Below, piece after piece: positions 1 to 5,492 of a DNA stretch of 9,733 nucleotides. This DNA is from Promethearchaeota archaeon (GTDB taxonomy: Archaea; Asgardarchaeota; Lokiarchaeia; Sigyniarchaeales; SOKP01). Below the pieces are notes generated by a model. That model ran no database searches, was not told where the DNA came from, and saw only the letters and a list, made by a program, of their open reading frames with translations. The stretch lies in assembly GCA_019058135.1 (NCBI GenBank), contig JAHLWE010000485.1, positions 1 through 9,733 of the forward strand, read 5' to 3'. The translations under genes and the position numbers were made by a program. Positions within the stretch are counted from its first letter, which is position 1; the number at the start of each line of letters is the position of its first letter.

Positions 1-54
1 GCCTACGCCACCTCTACCTATGAAGACAACTTTTTGTTTGAAATTACCAACCAT
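1..54 (-). CDS. Ras/Rab-type small GTPase, N-terminal fragment
   Basis: An ATG at 54 opens a frame that runs off the left edge after 18 codons. It encodes MVGNFKQKVVFIGRGGVG. This is a hydrophobic beta strand (KVVFIG) running into a P-loop GRGGVG that aligns with the GxGGVGK[ST] Walker A of Ras, Rab and Arf-like GTPases; the Lys and Ser/Thr would fall just outside the window. An in-frame TAA lies about eight codons upstream and no other ATG intervenes, so this start is well supported. No Shine-Dalgarno precedes it (the upstream bases are AATAGTAATA), which fits a leaderless or short-leader transcript. Small GTPases bind and hydrolyse GTP as switches, and Asgard archaea carry many of them. Only the G1 box is visible, so the subfamily cannot be assigned. 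Other P-loop GTPases or ATPases remain possible, but a P-loop this close to the N-terminus is typical of small GTPases. Confidence 0.72.
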   Translation of the reverse strand, partial: MVGNFKQKVVFIGRGGVG

Positions 55-257
55 TATTACTATTTTAAAATTTTTTTAAAAGGATAAATATCAATTCCTA
101 AAAAAATCTCAAAAAATAAAGTATCATACAGATGTTATTAAGCCATAATTTTAAATTTGAAATTACACAAAATGGTGAAATACTTGTTTTAATTTAATGA
201 TTAGTCGAAAAAATGAATGGTTAATAATTCTAAGTGCTTTTTTTTATAAAAAAAAAA

Positions 258-265
258 TTTATATA
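258..265 (+). promoter_or_regulatory. TATA-like box for the gene at 366
   Basis: TTTATATA matches the archaeal box A consensus (TTTAWATA) and is preceded by an A-rich stretch that could act as a BRE. A transcription start about 27 nt from the box centre would fall near 288 and give a leader of roughly 75 nt. This is a consensus match in very AT-rich DNA, so chance occurrence is a real possibility. Confidence 0.38.
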
Positions 266-356
266 TTTAACAATTAAACTTATTTTTATCCAATAAATAG
301 TTCTAATTTCTAACTATAAATAAGCATAAATAATAAATTTTATCTGAAAATTTGAA

Positions 357-361
357 GGTGA
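357..361 (+). promoter_or_regulatory. Shine-Dalgarno site GGTGA
   Basis: GGTGA lies 4 nt before the ATG at 366 and is complementary to the conserved 16S rRNA 3' end (CACCU/UCACC). It fixes the start of the 187-residue protein. It is one of only two clear ribosome-binding sites in the window, the other being in front of the EF-1-alpha gene. Confidence 0.6.
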
Positions 362-365
362 AATT

Positions 366-929
366 ATGTCTGGCAAAGAAGTTGTTGGAAGTATTTTAAT
401 TTCTTTAATCTTAATGAGTGCGATAGTTTTTTTTGCTTTACCGTTTATTTTTCCAGGTGTCAGTGAGAAAAATATTGTTGTTCAATCTAAATACGCAGAA
501 TGGAGAACTGCCGCGATGATTTATGATAGTGAAACTACAGCATATAAAAAAATGAGCGACACTGAATTAAATATAACTATTCAAGAGAGCTCCTCACTAG
601 CTATTGTTTTTAGCGCTGATGCAATTTTACATCTTTCTTCTACTTTTAATATAAAAAATAGCTATTTTATTTCTGTCGTGGTAGAAGGAGTCGGTAACAA
701 AACTTTTTTTATTTCTTACTTTGATAGTGGCGGAGCAACGGGTAGTATTCGACAATTAACTTACAATCTCTATGTTAATTATATAACAGATCCTTTACCA
801 GCGGGAACATATTATGTTGCAGTGTACTGGCAGTCGAGATATAATGCTAATGGCATCAATTCCCTAAGCGTAGCACACTCTGGGTATAATTATTCGCGAA
901 GCTTGTGGATACAAGAATTAAGAATGTAG
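366..929 (+). CDS. membrane-anchored protein with beta-rich external domain
   Basis: This 187-residue protein has one N-terminal hydrophobic helix (about residues 7-30, after a short MSGKE head), then an extracytoplasmic domain rich in alternating hydrophobic and polar strands. Three N-glycosylation sequons (N69, N111, N175) fit an outside location. The C-terminal part (about 142-187) has a loop-strand pattern, PAGTYYVAVYWQS ... YSRSLWIQEL. It resembles the closing strands of C1q/TNF-like jelly-roll domains as found in collagen-like and phage tip proteins; this resemblance is from memory and is only suggestive. The head lacks the canonical K/R-G cleavage site followed by Glu of archaeal type III signal peptides, so a non-cleaved anchor is more likely than a pilin. 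The start is supported by GGTGA 4 nt upstream. The gene has its own TATA-like box and a downstream T-tract, so it is probably monocistronic. Its function is unknown; a surface-exposed binding or assembly role is an inference. Confidence 0.75.
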   Translation: MSGKEVVGSILISLILMSAIVFFALPFIFPGVSEKNIVVQSKYAEWRTAAMIYDSETTAYKKMSDTELNITIQESSSLAIVFSADAILHLSSTFNIKNSYFISVVVEGVGNKTFFISYFDSGGATGSIRQLTYNLYVNYITDPLPAGTYYVAVYWQSRYNANGINSLSVAHSGYNYSRSLWIQELRM

Positions 930-950
930 TAAAGCTTAATAATATTAAAT

Positions 951-971
951 TTATTTTTCTTTTTTTTTTTT
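951..971 (+). terminator. oligo-T terminator after the anchored protein gene
   Basis: A T-rich tract containing an uninterrupted run of 12 T begins about 20 nt after the TAG stop at 927-929. Archaeal RNA polymerase terminates at such tracts without a hairpin. It separates this gene from the next one on the same strand, which has its own TATA-like box. Confidence 0.6.
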
Positions 972-1028
972 ATTATAATAAATTCAGAAAAATTCAAGAA
1001 GATATAATTTTATGTTTTAATAGTATCT

Positions 1029-1036
1029 TTTATATC
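1029..1036 (+). promoter_or_regulatory. TATA-like box placed for leaderless transcription
   Basis: TTTATATC is centred 26-27 nt before the ATG at 1059, which is where an archaeal transcription start would fall. The bases just before the ATG (GGTCTGGAAAA) hold no convincing Shine-Dalgarno. Together these suggest that the mRNA begins at or within a base or two of the start codon. Confidence 0.42.
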
Positions 1037-1058
1037 TATAATTTATAGGTCTGGAAAA

Positions 1059-1850
1059 ATGGAGAAACATAAAGAATTTTATTCAATTAATGAAATAGAT
1101 GGAGTAACATCTATCAGTAGCCCCCATAAAAAAGAATTAAAGGAAATTGGGGGGAGAAAAGCTAAAACCTTCAGAACACTCACCGAAGAACAACTTAAAA
1201 ATGTGACAAAAAATATTATCGGAGGCACACTTGAAAACATAGGGTTGAATGAAGATTGGACAATAACTAAAACTTTTTTTCCTGATGTCAAAATTCACAC
1301 AATCTATTTTTATTATGGAGATGAGTTTGGGTCAAATGAAATAGATCAATTAAAATTTCTCTTTTCAGGTGAGCGAGTAAGGTGGATTCCCGGGGAAGAC
1401 CTCGCAAATTTTATAGATATTATGATGAATTACGCCGAAAGAATAATTATAAATAAAGAACCATTTAAATCCAGTAAAGAAAAACAACCTGAAATGTTAA
1501 AAAATGCCATTGATGAAAGAAGCCCCTCGTTCTATTTTATAATTAATGAAGATATTCCAAATATAGCAGAATTGATTGGTGGGACCTTCATAAAACATAA
1601 AGACTTCTGGGAACTAAATAAAGAAATCTTTCCTGGAATAACAATTAGAATTAAATATACCGAAAAACATGAACTAATCCCCCTTATTTTGGGAGTTAAA
1701 TCCGATATGCTCGAAAATTACGAGAAAGATCTTCTTAGAATCCTCACTATCAATCATATCTTGCGATACATAACTATAAAATATGATGAGAGAGAACTCC
1801 CCGAAGTCTGCAAAAAGATGTTCGCACACGGTTATCTTAAACAGAAATAA
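1059..1850 (+). CDS. tandem DUF3786-like two-module protein
   Basis: This 263-residue, soluble, charged protein has no signal peptide or membrane segment, so it is probably cytoplasmic. It contains two related modules. The first (about 53-132) starts IIGGT, has a Trp at 67 and FFPDVKI at 73-79, then YYGDEFGS and WIPGEDLANF. The second (about 172-245) starts LIGGT, has a Trp at 184 and IFPGITI at 190-196, then a more degenerate tail. The order GG ... W ... FPxVxI ... GDEF ... PxEDLA recalls the C-terminal half of DUF3786 proteins, a family of unknown function in anaerobic bacteria and archaea. I assign this from memory and with caution. The ~50-residue N-terminus is basic and not recognised. 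No cofactor or catalytic motif is obvious. The spacing of the upstream TATA-like box and the lack of a ribosome-binding site fit leaderless translation from this ATG. No clear terminator follows it. Confidence 0.72.
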   Translation: MEKHKEFYSINEIDGVTSISSPHKKELKEIGGRKAKTFRTLTEEQLKNVTKNIIGGTLENIGLNEDWTITKTFFPDVKIHTIYFYYGDEFGSNEIDQLKFLFSGERVRWIPGEDLANFIDIMMNYAERIIINKEPFKSSKEKQPEMLKNAIDERSPSFYFIINEDIPNIAELIGGTFIKHKDFWELNKEIFPGITIRIKYTEKHELIPLILGVKSDMLENYEKDLLRILTINHILRYITIKYDERELPEVCKKMFAHGYLKQK

Positions 1851-1887
1851 TATAGTAAAAAAGAAATTCCTCGAAATAATGAACTAC

Positions 1888-1896
1888 AAAAAAAAA
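1888..1896 (-). terminator. possible oligo-T terminator, minus strand
   Basis: Nine consecutive A on the plus strand give a T9 tract on the minus strand, about 125 nt past the stop of the two-helix membrane protein. It is the first long T-run on that strand after the gene and lies in the spacer shared with the convergent gene ending at 1850. Support comes only from the run length. Confidence 0.27.
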
Positions 1897-2021
1897 TGAA
1901 AAAGTAGTAAAATAAAATTAAATTTCTTAAAGTATTTATAAAAATTTCCCGAAAGCCATTAATTTACTATTAAATTTCATAAAATTTCAGGATTTATCTG
2001 ACTCTTCTTTTAAATTGCATA

Positions 2022-2267
2022 TTAAAGTTGCTCATCCTGCCTAAAACCCATGATTTTATTTACAATATGTTCAAGAAAAAGACAAATTAGACCCAAAACA
2101 ATTAGAATTATTCCAGAGAATATGTGAATATCTATTTGAGGTAAATACCCATAATTATTATAAAAAATTGGTATATATATTATCGAAATAACTCCCATGA
2201 GCAGTAAAAATAGGCTAAAATACCTTAAATTTTTGTAAATTTTTTGTTTATCCACCATATTTATCAT
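2022..2267 (-). CDS. small two-helix membrane protein
   Basis: This protein of up to 81 residues has two predicted transmembrane helices (about 17-38 and 49-70). A short loop with YGYLPQID joins them, the head is basic (KQKIYKNLR) and the tail is polar (NKIMGFRQDEQL). By the positive-inside rule both ends face the cytoplasm. The frame can start at ATG 2267 or at the third-next codon, ATG 2258. The second is favoured because a TATA-like box at 2281-2288 is centred 26-27 nt before it, giving a leaderless mRNA and a 78-residue product; neither ATG has a good Shine-Dalgarno. It follows the EF-1-alpha gene on the same strand, but 221 nt and a T9 tract separate them, so an operon is unlikely. I recognise no family. 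Hydrophobic frames can arise by chance in AT-rich DNA, but the two evenly spaced helices with charged ends look genuine. Confidence 0.6.
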   Translation of the reverse strand: MINMVDKQKIYKNLRYFSLFLLLMGVISIIYIPIFYNNYGYLPQIDIHIFSGIILIVLGLICLFLEHIVNKIMGFRQDEQL

Positions 2268-2280
2268 TTACTATTTTCAT

Positions 2281-2288
2281 TTTATATT
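2281..2288 (-). promoter_or_regulatory. TATA-like box for the two-helix protein gene
   Basis: On the minus strand this reads AATATAAA, within GGGAATATAAAATG. Its centre is 26-27 nt from the ATG at 2258 but only 17-18 nt from the ATG at 2267, so if it is functional it argues for the downstream start. Confidence 0.33.
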
Positions 2289-2472
2289 CCCATATCTTTT
2301 ATCTATACTTTTTGATTTTTTTTTCTTTTCCTTTTTCTTTTGAGATTTATTTATTTTATAATTAAAAGATTTCTTTTTTAGATACATAAAAGAAGAAAAA
2401 ACAAACTAAAAAGAAAATAAAAAAATATAGAAAAATTAAATTACAAAAAATATAAAGGAATAAAATATATTT

Positions 2473-2481
2473 AAAAAAAAA
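2473..2481 (-). terminator. oligo-T terminator after EF-1-alpha
   Basis: A T9 run on the minus strand lies 7 nt past the TAA stop of the EF-1-alpha gene. Further T-rich runs follow on the same strand through about 2350-2440. Successive T-tracts without a hairpin are the usual form of archaeal intrinsic termination, and several in series suit a highly expressed gene. Confidence 0.6.
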
Positions 2482-2488
2482 TAAATTT

Positions 2489-3793
2489 TTACTCAGGCGT
2501 AATCTCTTTTATGATTCCTACCGCTACTGTTCTTCCCATATCACGTACGGCGAATCTACCTAGTTCTGGGATCTCTGAGTATTTCTCAACACAGAGTCTC
2601 TTTAAAGGTTGCATCTCAATAAATGCTACCTCGTTTCGTTTTATAAATTTTGGGTTATCTTCAATGACAGCACCTGTCTTTTGGTCAATTTTTTTAACCA
2701 GATTAATAAACTTGCAAGCTGTCTGTGAAGTATGAGCATGAACTACCGGTGTATAACCTTGTGCTATTGCTGTAGGGTGCCATATAACCATCAATTGTCC
2801 CATAAATTTACCTGTTTTGGCAATAACTGTAGGAGGATCACTTGGGTGACCTAAGACATCTCCACGATGGATATCATTCATAGTTATACCTCGAATGCTG
2901 AATCCAATATTATCACCTGGTTCCGCCTTATCGTAGCCTTCATGATGCATTTCGATGCTCCGAACCTCCCCTTTGAAGCCTGTGGGCATTATAAGAATTT
3001 CATCTCCAACCTTCATTATACCTGTCTCAACTCTGCCAACGGGTACAACGCCTGTGCCCTTTATGCTATACGCATCCTGTATCGGCAACCTCAATGGCTT
3101 ATCCAATGGTTTTTCAGGGACTTTAAATTTGTCCATTGCTTCGAAAAGTGTCGGTCCATCATACCAAGGAGTTTTATCACTTTTTTCAACGATATTATCA
3201 CCTATAATTCCACTAACTGGTACAAAAACAATATCTTTAATGTTGAAGCCAATTCTTTTTAAGAGATTAGAGACTCCATCTTTTACTTCATTGAACCGAT
3301 CTTCGGAATAGTTATATGATGCATCATCGGATTTATTAACTGCAACAACCAATTGTTTTATACCTAGAGTTTGGGCAAGATATGCGTGTTCTGTAGTTTG
3401 TCCATTAGCAGCTATGCCAGTTTCGAATTCTCCTTTTTTACCGGAAACTACGAGGACTGCTGCGTCTGCCTGTGAGGCACCAGTTATCATATTTTTAACA
3501 AAATCCGCATGTCCTGGTGCATCAATTATAGTGAAGTAAAAGTTATTTGTATTGAATCTTCTGAACGCAAGATCTATTGTAAGACCACGTTCTCGTTCTT
3601 CTTTTAGTCTATCAAGTACATAAGCGAATTTCCAGGATTCACGGTCGAGTTCTTTCGCAAGTTTTTCAAGTTCCCTTGCTTCGCGGTCTGAGATAGCTCC
3701 CGCTAGTATTAGCATGTGTCCCATCATGGTTGACTTGCCATGGTCGACATGACCGATTATAATCAAATTTAAATGCGGTAATTCCTTAGGCAT
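2489..3793 (-). CDS. tuf: translation elongation factor 1-alpha (aEF-1A)
   Basis: This 434-residue GTPase delivers aminoacyl-tRNA to the ribosomal A site in the cytoplasm. All hallmarks are present: P-loop GHVDHGKS at 14-21, the switch I region with KEERERGLTID at 64-74, DAPGH at 91-95 (G3), NKSD at 153-156 (G4, where NKMD is common) and the G5 region near VSGI at 193-196. Domain 2 begins near 230 with LRLPIQDAYSIKGTGVVPVGRVETG, and domain 3 contains GYTPVVHAHTSQTAC and ends with RFAVRDMGRTVAVGII. Length matches archaeal EF-1A. Residues 121-136 (GEFETGIAANGQTTEH) correspond to the insertion shared by eukaryotic EF-1-alpha and eocyte/Asgard homologues and lacking in most euryarchaeal ones. Close variants such as SelB or aIF2-gamma are excluded by the overall match and length. 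The gene stands alone; the usual archaeal neighbours (EF-2, uS7, uS12, uS10) are absent. GTGAG 5 nt before the ATG supports the start. Confidence 0.97.
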   Translation of the reverse strand: MPKELPHLNLIIIGHVDHGKSTMMGHMLILAGAISDREARELEKLAKELDRESWKFAYVLDRLKEERERGLTIDLAFRRFNTNNFYFTIIDAPGHADFVKNMITGASQADAAVLVVSGKKGEFETGIAANGQTTEHAYLAQTLGIKQLVVAVNKSDDASYNYSEDRFNEVKDGVSNLLKRIGFNIKDIVFVPVSGIIGDNIVEKSDKTPWYDGPTLFEAMDKFKVPEKPLDKPLRLPIQDAYSIKGTGVVPVGRVETGIMKVGDEILIMPTGFKGEVRSIEMHHEGYDKAEPGDNIGFSIRGITMNDIHRGDVLGHPSDPPTVIAKTGKFMGQLMVIWHPTAIAQGYTPVVHAHTSQTACKFINLVKKIDQKTGAVIEDNPKFIKRNEVAFIEMQPLKRLCVEKYSEIPELGRFAVRDMGRTVAVGIIKEITPE

Positions 3794-3798
3794 TTATT

Positions 3799-3803
3799 CT
3801 CAC
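3799..3803 (-). promoter_or_regulatory. Shine-Dalgarno site for EF-1-alpha
   Basis: GTGAG on the minus strand lies 5 nt before the ATG at 3793 and can pair with the conserved CACUU/UCAC region of the 16S rRNA tail. It confirms the start that gives the canonical MPKELPHLNL N-terminus and implies a leader of at least 10 nt. Confidence 0.55.
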
Positions 3804-3813
3804 TTTTTTGTTA

Positions 3814-3839
3814 TTTTATATAGATTTGAAATTATATAG
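3814..3839 (-). promoter_or_regulatory. two overlapping TATA-like candidates for EF-1-alpha
   Basis: The minus strand holds CTATATAAAA at 3814-3823 and CTATATAAT at 3831-3839. The proximal box would place transcription start almost on the ATG and leave out the Shine-Dalgarno site. The distal box would give a leader of about 15 nt that includes it, so the distal box is preferred. Both may be used. Confidence 0.38.
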
Positions 3840-4019
3840 ATTTAATTAATAAGTCTCCTTATTTTTTAAAGTTTTAAAATTTTTGGATAAATTAATATTT
3901 TTTGCTCTTTTTTAATTTGGATTTCAACAAAAAAATTAATGGGATATGAGATAAGAAACATTGAATTTCAAATGAATTCATACCTAGAAAATATTTTTTT
4001 TTTCCCAATAAAAATTAAT

Positions 4020-4284
4020 TTATTGTATGAGTATTTTAAGATATTTTTCAGCTATTTCCTCATCGAAACTCAGTATTTTCAATTATAGCATTGAAAAATA
4101 CATCTGCATGAGGATGTTTTTCATCATTAATTCTCCATCCGGCTTGAATATGTGAAGAAATTGTATATCCTCCGAAAGTACTTTCTTCTTTTATTACGGC
4201 ACCAACAGGAACGTATGTATGTTCAAGGAAATAAAATAATAATTTAAGCTGAAAAAATTTAAATAGGTCTAGAAAATTTACAAT
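4020..4284 (-). pseudogene. start-less, frameshifted gene remnant
   Basis: Between an upstream TAG (4285-4287) and a TGA (4060-4062), one minus-strand frame stays open for 74 codons but contains no ATG, GTG or TTG. Its downstream two-thirds reads like a real protein: LEHTYVPVGAVIKEES, then TFGGYTISSHIQAGWRIND, then EKHPHADVFFNAIIENTEF. At about 4066-4072 a shift into the neighbouring frame continues as FDEEIAEKYLKILIQ and ends at a TAA (4020-4022). A single indel would therefore join the two parts into a natural-looking C-terminus. A hand count gives about 34% GC for 4081-4230, coding-like for this window, against roughly 12% in part of the adjacent spacer (3841-3900). I do not recognise the family. 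The upstream part (about 4235-4284) looks like random AT-rich sequence and overlaps the promoter of the next gene, so the original 5' end has probably been lost. A chance ORF remains possible. Confidence 0.45.
4258..4265 (+). promoter_or_regulatory. TATA box for the acyltransferase gene
   Basis: TTTAAATA is an exact match to the archaeal box A consensus and follows an A-rich GAAAAAA stretch suitable as a BRE. The expected transcription start is near 4288, leaving a leader of about 35-47 nt depending on the start codon used. It lies inside the decayed 5' part of the opposite-strand gene remnant. Confidence 0.48.
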
Positions 4285-4322
4285 CTAATTAATTTTGATT
4301 AAAATTAAGTGTTTTTAAAATC

Positions 4323-5492
4323 GTGAAGAACAATATGAATGAAGTTAATTTGATAAAAAGTAAGCCAGAAAATTTGGGAGAGAGCAAAACTCATTATTTT
4401 CAAGTAGATGCAATGAAAGCGTTAATGATATTTTTAGTTATTTTTGACCATACAATACCATGGACGATAAAAGGTGATATGGGGGTTGCGCTTTGGGAAA
4501 GAATATCTATTCCAATATTTTTGGTGATCATGGGTTTTAACATGGGGAATTCATTTAAACAGAAGGGAGATGTCCCATTGAGGGAATTATATTCGAAGAG
4601 TTACTTTAAAAATAAAATCCTACGTTACATAATTCCTTTTCTAATACTATACATAATATCAACTGTTGTTGGTTTGATTCTTTATAGTTTCGATTTTAAT
4701 GCGATGATTGAAACTCAATTATTACCTCATTTTGGAGTAGTTAATTTGATTATGGGAATTCTTCCATTTTGGGGTCCGGGCAATTGGTTCATTCCAATAA
4801 TTTTCCAATCTATTTTAATCATGCCATTACTATATAAAGGTTTTTCAAGCAAACCAATTTGGAGTGTTTTAACTCTAATTTCATGTTTTGTCATTGAAAT
4901 TGCCGTTCAGTTATTTATCTTTTTTTGTTTTGGTCCACCTCCATTTCCTTCGTGGGAAATATATTATAGTTTTCTTTTTATAATTTGTAGTGTTTTTATA
5001 TATCTTTCTGCTATTGGGTTAGGTTTGTGGTTTTCTATGGGATACGGTACCACAGAGAAGAGGAATTTATTAATGTGGATTTTATTTCCACTTAGTGTCA
5101 TTTATCTTATAATATATATGTTTTGCGATTTTCGATTTGACTTTATTAGGGGGGATTACAATTTATTTATATTTCCTTATTCAGCTTTCTTATTTCTGAT
5201 TGGAATGAAATTATTACCTGAAAGAGCGGAGGGTAAATTCGCAAAAGCAATTGCTGTGATTGGGAAGGCGACATATCATATCTTATTAGCACAAATCTTA
5301 TATTTTGGGATTGTTGTTGCCATTTGGGGTGACCATTATTGCGCATCAATTATTGGGATTAACCCTTTTAACTATTTTGTTTGTTTTACTTACTTACCTA
5401 TTAATTGGGTGATTTGCATCCCCCTTGGTGTTTTATGGTATGTAATAGAAACAAAAATACGGAAACGTCGAATATCGATAAAAATTAATTAA
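4323..5492 (+). CDS. acyltransferase-3-like integral membrane protein
   Basis: This 389-residue protein has about ten transmembrane helices. It resembles acyltransferase family 3 (AT3/OafA-type), whose members transfer acetyl or other acyl groups to surface glycans, lipids or peptides. The first helix reads VDAMKALMIFLVIFDHTIPW. It places D29 and H43 like the family motif (D..R, ten residues, H), but Lys32 replaces the usual Arg. A GPGNWFIP segment at 151-158 matches the G..WFl loop after the early helices. Near the C-terminus IGKATYHILLAQ (313-324) corresponds to IG..SY.IYL.H, with Gln in place of His. These changes make activity uncertain, and related multi-helix acyltransferases are an alternative. 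The frame opens at GTG 4323. ATG 4335 (residue 5) may be the real start, with the GTGA at 4323-4326 serving as its Shine-Dalgarno; the 5' TATA box suits either. Its substrate may be an envelope glycan, given the exposed, sequon-rich proteins encoded nearby; this is inference. Confidence 0.8.
   Translation: MKNNMNEVNLIKSKPENLGESKTHYFQVDAMKALMIFLVIFDHTIPWTIKGDMGVALWERISIPIFLVIMGFNMGNSFKQKGDVPLRELYSKSYFKNKILRYIIPFLILYIISTVVGLILYSFDFNAMIETQLLPHFGVVNLIMGILPFWGPGNWFIPIIFQSILIMPLLYKGFSSKPIWSVLTLISCFVIEIAVQLFIFFCFGPPPFPSWEIYYSFLFIICSVFIYLSAIGLGLWFSMGYGTTEKRNLLMWILFPLSVIYLIIYMFCDFRFDFIRGDYNLFIFPYSAFLFLIGMKLLPERAEGKFAKAIAVIGKATYHILLAQILYFGIVVAIWGDHYCASIIGINPFNYFVCFTYLPINWVICIPLGVLWYVIETKIRKRRISIKIN

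Larger units (their letters stand above)
55..365. other. gene-free AT-rich spacer between divergent genes
   Basis: This 311-nt spacer separates the divergent small GTPase and the membrane-anchored gene at 366. It is dominated by A/T runs and must hold both promoters. A self-complementary T8-AT-A8 block lies at 238-255, immediately before the TATA-like box for the rightward gene. The only ORF of note is a 21-codon frame at 132-197 with no ribosome-binding site, which is not called as a gene. No tRNA-like cloverleaf or other structured RNA was recognised. Confidence 0.6.

Noticed and set aside
132..197. 21-codon plus-strand ORF beginning MLLSHNFKFEITQNGE
   Set aside because: It is very short, has no ribosome-binding site, and an in-frame stop lies just upstream; it may be a chance ORF or a tiny relic.
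238..257. Self-complementary T-run/A-run that could be read as a terminator hairpin
   Set aside because: It is simple AT sequence, and no plus-strand gene ends before it. It more likely contributes to promoter flexibility or is compositional.
366..460. Type IV pilin/archaellin-like signal peptide
   Set aside because: The head MSGKEVVGS lacks the standard basic residue plus Gly cleavage site followed by Glu at position +5, so a plain membrane anchor is the safer reading.
1079..1291. 70-codon minus-strand ORF
   Set aside because: It lies opposite the two-module DUF3786-like gene, whose translation shows an internal repeat; this one is a shadow frame.
2307..2440. Pyrimidine-rich tract followed by purine-rich tract that could fold into a long weak hairpin
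   Set aside because: Pairing is imperfect and the sequence is low complexity; serial T-tracts on the minus strand explain it as a termination zone for EF-1-alpha.
2867..3311. Two overlapping plus-strand ORFs of 118 and 131 codons opposite EF-1-alpha
   Set aside because: Both are antisense shadows of a highly conserved gene with all its motifs on the minus strand; their translations show no coherent domain.
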